Shown here: positions 15,001 to 24,000 of the stretch, in pieces
Numbering within the stretch: the stretch's first letter is position 1
Layout of the letters: each line of letters begins with the position of its first letter
NCBI RefSeq assembly: GCF_023078275.1
Contig: NC_062982.1
Location: 23,694,695 to 23,758,694, forward strand
Length of the DNA stretch: 64,000 nt
Source of the DNA: Leguminivora glycinivorella
Lineage: Eukaryota > Arthropoda > Insecta > Lepidoptera > Tortricidae
Reading direction: 5' to 3'
Notes under the pieces: generated by a model
The model's input: the letters and a program-made list of their open reading frames with translations, nothing else
Told to the model about the DNA's origin: nothing
The model's database searches: none
Translations under genes and position numbers: made by a program

Positions 15001-18000
15001 GCGTGCCGAGCAAGTATTTTGTTGGCACTTTACCTCTTTGTTTTTCTTAGACACTTCGGAAATTTCATGAACTTTGTGCTTGTATTTTATTAAAAGGAAT
15101 ATACTCTTCAGTTTAAATAAGAATTTGATGGCCTGTGATCCCTATATCTTTAGAACTGAGGTAAAATGTGAGTATTCGGACTTATTGGACACGGTGTACA
15201 TGTTCGTTCTAAAAGTAGCTGATCAAGCATCGTCGGTTTGGAAAGCCTGCGGTAAAATTTTTGCTCATTACTATACATATTCGATTTAAAGGGTTTTGAG
15301 ATTTAGGAAATAAAACAACGCTTCATTAGATTTAATTTAATAACATTATGTAATTATAATCTCAATGTAAGTGCAAGCAGTCTTATTTACAATAAACTTA
15401 AAAGCGGAAACAAATATATGCAGAAAGAAAAAAAGAAGCTGTCAATACTGAATCCCCTATGGTGGCTATGTATGAATAGCACAGAAAAGTATTAAAATAA
15501 AATAAAAACCGGCCAAAAGCGTCTCGGGCCACGCTCAGTGTAGGGTTCCGTAGTTTTCCGTATTTTTCTCAAAAACTGACCTATAAAGTTCAAAACAAAT
15601 TTTCAAAGAAAGTCTTTGTAAAGTTCTACTTTTGTGATTTTTTAATATTTTTAAACATATGGTTCAAAAGTTATAGCGATTATTTCCGAAAATATGAAAA
15701 TTATCAAAAATCGATCTTAGTAAAACCTAATTCATTTTTAAATACCTATCTAACAATATATCACACGTTGGGGTTGAAATGAAAAAAAATATCTGCCCCC
15801 TCTTTACATGTAGGGGTACCCTAATAAAACATTTATTATTATTAATTAACGACCTTCCACATATTTATAATGAGCCCAAACATGATGGGGTTATGATGAG
15901 GAGAATAGCAGTTCTGTTGACCACCTCCTGACTCCATCATGAGAACTTGGACCTCGTCTAGTTCGATGGTGCTCGTCAGCCCAAATCTAATGAGCCCGAA
16001 CATGATGGGATTATGATGAGGAGAATAGCAGTTCTGTTGACCACCTCCTGACTCCATCATGAGACCTTGGACCTCATCTAGTTCGAAGGTGCTCGTCAGC
16101 CCAAATCTAATGAGCCCGAACATGATGGGGTTATGATGAGGAGAATAGCAGTTCTGTTGGCCACCTCCTGACCCCGTCATAAGACCTTGGACCTCATCTA
16201 GTTCGGTGGTGCTCGTCAGCCCAAATCTAATGAGCCCAAACATGATGGGGTTATGATGAGGAGAATAGCAGTTCTGTTGACCACCTCCTGACTCCATCAT
16301 GAGACCCTGGACCTCATCTAGTTCGATGGTGCTGGTCAGCCCAAATCTAATGAGCCCAAACAGGATGGGGTTATGATGAGGAGAATAGCAGTTCTGTTGA
16401 CCATCTCCTGACTCCATCATGAGACCTTGGACCTCATCTAGTTCGATGGTGCTCGTCAGCCCAAATCTAATGAGCCCGAACATGATGGGGTTATGATGAG
16501 GAGAATAGCAGTTCTGTTGGCCACCTCCTGACCCCGTCATGAGACCTTGGACCTCATCTAGTTCGATGGTGCTCGTCAGCCCAAATCTAATGAGCCCAAA
16601 CATGATGGGGTTATGATGAGGAGAATAGCAGTTCTGTTGACCACCTCCTGACTCCATCATGAGACCTTGGACCTCATCTAGATCGATGGTGCTCATCAGC
16701 CCAAATCTAATGAGCCCAAACATGGTGGAGTTATGATAAGTAGAATAGCAGTTCTGTTGAACATCTCCTGCCTGAATCCATCATAATGAGAACCAGAACC
16801 TCATCCTGGTCCCAAAATATAATAATAATTCAAACTCTCAACAAACTTCACGTATAACTTAAAATCCAAAATCATATGAAAAGCATGTCGAATGCTAAAA
16901 TTGCATAAGGTGTAAAAAGGATCAAGATTTGTTTAGTCGCAGTTTACGGCACTTCTCGGAACTATCGAGCTGCTTACGAAAGCTAGGTGCGCCGGACGAT
17001 CAAACGCAGGTCCGTTGTCTTCGAGCGCTCGGCGCAGACTGAGCGGGCTCGCGTTAGCACAGTGTCTTTTATTCGAATTTTAGGTGTTTTAAAAACATAT
17101 CTATCGACAGAAAGGTATGTCTTATATGTATGATTTTTTTCTTGTAGGTCAATAAGAAGTTCTAGTTTAGGATAATATTATTTAAGAGTTACAAAAAATG
17201 CAGGAATCGCAGGAAAAAAAATACATAATGTAAACCTCTTTTTATCGAAAAAATGGGGAGGATACGGAAGGTTATTTATCCACCATTTCAAGTAAATCTT
17301 AAAATGTCAAAGTATTAGCTAACTCGTACAGGATATAACAAATAGGATTGTGATCATTTATTACCCCAAATAACATTTTTAACAGCACAATCACGATTCT
17401 AAACGAGCTATCCCACTATGAAAATTGAAAACGTCTTCCGAAAAAACTGATTTTTCGGAAGTATAAAAAGACATATTTTAAAGTAGTACCAATTGACTTT
17501 CTAGCTTAAGATACGTACTTTTAGGAACATTATAATTTTTTTAATAATCATTTATAGTTTCTTTATAATTTTGAATGAAAAAGGTTCTATTTTGCAAAAA
17601 ACGCTCGTCTTTAGGAATAAGGCCTCTTAATGTTATAGAAATCGTTATTATATAAGTAATTATTTATCTATTGTGATTGTGACCTGGGTTCCGGCAGAAA
17701 ATCAGTGCTTCGGTCGAAAGAGCGAAGCGTATCACTGAGCCGCGACCCTTTTGTCCTGCTGCAACGCACACAGTTTATATTTTCTTTTTCTTTTCTCTTT
17801 TTTGTTATTGTTGTTTTTTTTTTTACTGTCTCAATTGTATTTTACTGTTCTGTCTCTTTTTTATGTTGCGCCTAATTTGTGTGTTTTAAATTGTGTATTG
17901 TATTGTGTGTGTTTGCAGTCTGCCAAATAAATGACTTATCTATCTATCTATCTATCTATCTAGCGTAGCCTTAGATCCCGGAAAACGCGAATTTTCGAGT

Positions 18001-21000
18001 TTTCATGAGTTTTTCTTTCGCGTTAGTAAACGTAAAATATGGTCGTTAATTTCGCCGCGCGCCATCGATTCCGCTTAGCTCAGTCGTACGAGGTCGGTCT
18101 AATGTACGCCGATAGATCGTAGGTGTCAGGGTTTCGAATCCCGGCCATAAAGTCAGTTTTTTTTGTCTTTTTTTTTTGTTTTTGTATTTAGAAGAGTTTT
18201 TTTTTTATCTAAAGACACGATATATTAAAATAGAACCGAGCGAAGCTCGGTCGCCCAGATATTATATCTTATGTGCCACGATTTCACTCACTCCGTGCAC
18301 AAACGCCCGCACGAAATTGTTGAATGTTGGTGACATATTGAGCCAACTCATCAAAAACAAAAAAAAAACATTTACTTATTAACTCTCGCAAATCTACTTT
18401 ATTTCCTATTGTCATTTTGTTTAATTAACTGCATCATAAATTAACTTAACCGGACCTTCTTTATGTACATACATAAATATACTCCAGGACGTACGTAACT
18501 AAGCAACATTAACAAAAAAAATGTTTGCAGGACACCCGATAACCCGGTGACTCACGACATAGACGCCCAATTTCTCATTGGCCCGTACCTCATGATATCG
18601 CCCATACTGGAACAAGGAGCCAGGACCACAAGGGCCTACTTCCCTGGCGTGTGGTACCACCTGCAGGATGGCTCGGCCCTGGCGCAAGACCAGTGGAACA
18701 CGCTGGATGAAAACCAGACGGTTTCTGTCCGGGTGAGTTTGACTACAGTACTTTGGATCGGATGTAGAACCGATATCCGATATTAACACTCTCGCAACCA
18801 AGAACTCGCCTGGTGGACACTCGTGAACTTTACTCAGATGCCGGAGAGCCCGCTGGGTGGGTTCTCGCTATACCATTGGGCTTATAAATTACGACCGGTT
18901 TCTGTGTAAGGTACAGCGGGGCAAATTTCGATTGGGGGGCAAAATCCATTTTTTCCATTATTCAGTTCATTTATTTAAAGGACCAACTGAGATCATTATT
19001 ACACTATGATGTTGACTACTACTACTGAACATGCCTGCCGTATATAACCGGTGGACACTCTATTTAATAATGTAAACATTGTAAAACATGGAAAAAATGA
19101 ACCAGTTACATTCGCCCCCGAGTCGAGATTTGCCCCGCTGTACTTTAGTGATTTTTTGCCTGGTGGCTATGACATTCTTCTAAAGCCTGTAAATTTTCTA
19201 ATTCACAATGACAGGCGTTTTTGAGGCTTTAATAAATATGTAGTCAGTGTAACGTATGTTTTTCACTTCTTTCTACATTAGTTACATTACCGACTCATAA
19301 ATGGGTCCTAAATTATGATTATCTTTTCAAAATGACGGGCGTTTTCCCGAGCCAGAGTTGTCTAATTTCTTGGTCAGTAATGTATCTCTTTTTCATGGCA
19401 GGGTGGCGGGATAATCCCGCTGCAGGCGCCGCCCTTGGGCGCGGTGAGCACGGCGCGCGCGCGCTCGTCGCCGCTGCAGCTGCTGGCCGCGGCCGCCGCG
19501 CGCCGCGCCGCCGGCGCGCTGTACTGGGACCACGGCGACACGCTCAGTGAGTAGGGGCGGGTGCTGGACCCCCTCGGGCGCGGTGAACACAGCCCGCGCG
19601 CGCTCGTCGCCGCTGCAGCTGCTGGCCGCGGCCGCCGCGCGCCGCGCCGCCGGCGCGCTGTACTGGGACCACGGCGACACGCTCAGTGAGTAGGGGCGGG
19701 TGCTGGACCCCCTCGGGCGCGGTGAACACAGCCCGCGCGCGCTCGTCGCCGCTGCAGCTGCTGGCCGCGGCCGCCGCGCGCCGCGCCGCCGGCGCGCTGT
19801 ACTGGGACCACGGCGACACGCTCAGTGAGTAGGGGCGGGTGCTGGACCCCCTCGGGCGCGGTGAACACAGCCCGCGCGCGCTCGTCGCCGCTGCAGCTGC
19901 TGGCCGCGGCCGCCGCGCGCCGCGCCGCCGGCGCGCTGTACTGGGACCACGGCGACACGCTCGGTGAGTAGGGGCGGGTGCTGGACCCCCTCGGGCGCGG
20001 TGAACACAGCCCGCGCGCGCTCGTCGCCGCTGCAGCTGCTGGCCGCGGCCGCCGCGCGCGCGCCGCCGGCGCGCTGTACTGGGACCACGGCGACACGCTC
20101 AGTGAGTAGGGGCGGGTGCTGGACCCCCTCGGGCGCGGTGAACACAGCCCGCGCGCGCTCGTCGCCGCTGCAGCTGCTGGCGCGGCCGCCGCGCGCCGCG
20201 CCGCCGGCGCGCTGTACTGGGACCACGGCGACACGCTCAGTGAGTAGGGGCGGGTGCTGGACCCCCTCGGGCGCGGTGAACACAGCCCGCGCGCGCTCGT
20301 CGCCGCTGCAGCTGCTGGCCGCGGCCGCCGCGCGCCGCGCCGCCGGCGCGCTGTACTGGGACCACGGCGACACGCTCAGTGAGTAGGGGCGGGTGCTGGA
20401 CCCCCTCGGGCGCGGTGAACACAGCCCGCGCGCGCTCGTCGCCGCTGCAGCTGCTGGCCGCGGCCGCGCGCGCCGCGCCGCCGGCGCGCTGTACTGGGAC
20501 CACGGCGACACGCTCAGTGAGTAGGGGCGGGTGCTGGACCCCCTCGGGCGCGGTGAACACAGCCCGCGCGCGCTCGTCGCCGCTGCAGCTGCTGGCCGCG
20601 GCCGCCGCGCGCCGCGCCGCCGGCGCGCTGTACTGGGACCACGGCGACACGCTCAGTGAGTAGGGGCGGGTGCTGGACCCCCTCGGGCGCGGTGAACACA
20701 GCCCGCGCGCGCTCGTCGCCGCTGCAGCTGCTGGCCGCGGCCGCCGCGCGCCGCGCCGCCGGCGCGCTGTACTGGGACCACGGCGACACGCTCAGTGAGT
20801 AGGGGCGGGTGCTGGACCCCCTCGGGCGCGGTGAACACAGCCCGCGCGCGCTCGTCGCCGCTGCAGCTGCTGGCCGCGGCCGCCGCGCGCCGCGCCGCCG
20901 GCGCGCTGTACTGGGACCACGGCGACACGCTCAGTGAGTAGGGGCGGGTGCTGGACCCCCTCGGGCGCGGTGAACACAGCCCGCGCGCGCTCGTCGCCGC

Positions 21001-24000
21001 TGCAGCTGCTGGCCGCGGCCGCCGCGCGCCGCGCCGCCGGCGCGCTGTACTGGGACCACGGCGACACGCTCAGTGAGTAGGGGCGGGTGCTGGACCCCCT
21101 CGGGCGCGGTGAACACAGCCCGCGCGCGCTCGTCGCCGCTGCAGCTGCTGGCCGCGGCCGCCGCGCGCCGCGCCGCCGGCGCGCTGTACTGGGACCACGG
21201 CGACACGCTCAGTGAGTAGGGGCGGGTGCTGGACCCCCTCGGGCGCGGTGAACACAGCCCGCGCGCGCTCGTCGCCGCTGCAGCTGCTGGCCGCGGCCGC
21301 CGCGCGCCGCGCCGCCGGCGCGCTGTACTGGGACCACGGCGACACGCTCAGTGAGTAGGGGCGGGTGCTGGACCCCCTCGGGCGCGGTGAACACAGCCCG
21401 CGCGCGCTCGTCGCCGCTGCAGCTGCTGGCCGCGGCCGCCGCGCGCCGCGCCGCCGGCGCGCTGTACTGGGACCACGGCGACACGCTCAGTGAGTAGGGG
21501 CGGGTGCTGGACCCCCTCGGGCGCGGTGAACACAGCCCGCGCGCGCTCGTCGCCGCTGCAGCTGCTGGCCGCGGCCGCCGCGCGCCGCGCCGCCGGCGCG
21601 CTGTACTGGGACCACGGCGACACGCTCAGTGAGTAGGGGCGGGTGCTGGACCCCCTCGGGCGCGGTGAACACAGCCCGCGCGCGCTCGTCGCCGCTGCAG
21701 CTGCTGGCCGCGGCCGCGCGCGCCGCGCCGCCGGCGCGCTGTACTGGGACCACGGCGACACGCTCAGTGAGTAGGGGCGGGTGCTGGACCCCCTCGGGCG
21801 CGGTGAACACAGCCCGCGCGCGCTCGTCGCCGCTGCAGCTGCTGGCCGCGGCCGCCGCGCGCCGCGCCGCCGGCGCGCTGTACTGGGACCACGGCGACAC
21901 GCTCAGTGAGTAGGGGCGGGTGCTGGACCCCCCTCGGGCGCGGTGAACACAGCCCGCGCGCGCTCGTCGCCGCTGCAGCTGCTGGCCGCGGCCGCCGCGC
22001 GCCGCGCCGCCGGCGCGCTGTACTGGGACCACGGCGACACGCTCAGTGAGTAGGGGCGGGTCTCCATACTCCCACTCAATCGTATTACTCGAATTATGTT
22101 ATGCCATAAATTAAATATAACAAGATCATACCATCCCATACATTAAAATGCGACCGCCTACGAACGCGCTTACACTCCACCACACATAGATGGCGCCACA
22201 AAAAATGCCTTGTTGCCACCGATTATTTGTAGATTGGCATTAAGTGCAATTCCGAGCCGTAAATCTATGTCAAAAGTGACACTTAACGCCATCTACAAGT
22301 ATAATCGAAAGCTACAAGACATTTTTTTTGTGGCGCCATCTATGTGTGGTGGAGTGTAAGCGCGGTCTTAGGCGGTCGCATTTTAATGTATGGGATGGTA
22401 TGATCTTGTTATATTTAATTTATGGTTATGCTATGACCAAAAATTATTATATCATAATTGTACGGTCACGGACTTTAATTGTTGATCCTCTTCTAGCTCA
22501 TTTTATACTGGACATTACAGTCAGTTCATCTTTACTTGTCCTATCATGTAAACAAACGAAACGTCAAATATGATCAAAGACAATTACTAGTGATTGGAAA
22601 TGTCGATAAAATGATGTATTAACGATAATTTGTAAATAAACGCTGCTAACGTCATCAGAGGATTTTCAATTTTAGGTCACATAATATTTATGTAAAACCT
22701 AAATTTTGTTAGGTTTCGTCACATTTGCAACAATCCTATGGAAAAGGCTAGTACAGTATTCATTTTATAGTACCTAACATTAACATTAATACAACAAAAA
22801 ATATACTGATAGTAAAATATTTATTGTAAAGAGGTAGAAAATAAAACGTAAACAAGTCGGTAAAAAATCTGATAAATTATTGTAATTAATATCAACGCAC
22901 TTTTTCAAAGCTATACAAACTCAAACGTTCATATCGATCGTTCATAACGATAAGTTGTCATCCCAACATTATGACTCATAGACAATTTAGACTTCGTAAT
23001 GTCAGGAGTTTTTGATGTCATCCATTCGTAATTACAATTATTGATGAAAATCTTTTTAGAAATGATATTTTTCAGTGGTTTTTTGATTGAATTCAATACT
23101 TTGTGAGTTTATTTAAGTGTATCATAACATTTTTAGTGATGGTTAATGTGCAATTCCAGAGAAAATTGAGATAATGTTTTCCAGCAGTGTTTGTGTACAT
23201 GATTGGACAAGTTAGGTTGAACTGAGTGTACAGAGTTAAGCATACTTAAGCTGTGACGTTCCAGTATAAAATGAGCTAGAAGTGGATCAACATATAAAGT
23301 CCGTGACTGTACCTATCCAAATTATTAACTAACGCATGGCCTGAAACTTAATATTAAGCTAGGTATAAGTAATTTGTGTGCCCTGACAGGGTGTCATGGA
23401 AGCTATTTGTATAATTTTAAAATTCTATGTACATGACTTTTACAAATAAACATCTTATCTTATCTTATCTAGTGAGTGAGTGAGTGTTGTCCCAAATTTA
23501 GAAAACGGCCGTAGTGACGGCCGTTTTCTAAATTTGGGACACAAAATTAGTGAAAGTTGTTAACAAAAATTAACTCGATCTCAGTTTTATGACGAAGATT
23601 GAGCATGAAATTTCAATAAAAATATTGCTTTTGAGTTAATTACGTAAACTAGCTATAAGCGATGATCTACATTTAGAGAACATGAAAAAAGTTGGCTTTT
23701 ATACAATTTTTTAACCCCCCACGCAAAAACGACGGTGTGTTATAAGCTTGACGTGTCTGTCTGTCTGTGTATGTGTCCATCAGTGGCATCATAGCTCCCG
23801 AACGGATGAACCGATTTAGATTTCGTTTTTTACTTTGAAAGCTGAGTTAGTCGGGAGTGTTCTTAGCCATGTTTCATGAAAATCTGTTTTATACTATGTC
23901 GGGGGTTTTTTTATTCTTAATTGTCGTCACAAAACTGACATCGAGTTAATCTTTGATAACAACTGTCACTAATTATGGGTCCCCATTTCTGAAAATGACC

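Noticed and set aside
19393..22139. Many open frames on both strands in the 139-bp array (up to 229 codons)
   Set aside because: They follow from GC richness and a period near 139 that cycles through frames; the composition is Ala/Arg/Pro-rich without a domain. Only the first unit is a real exon.
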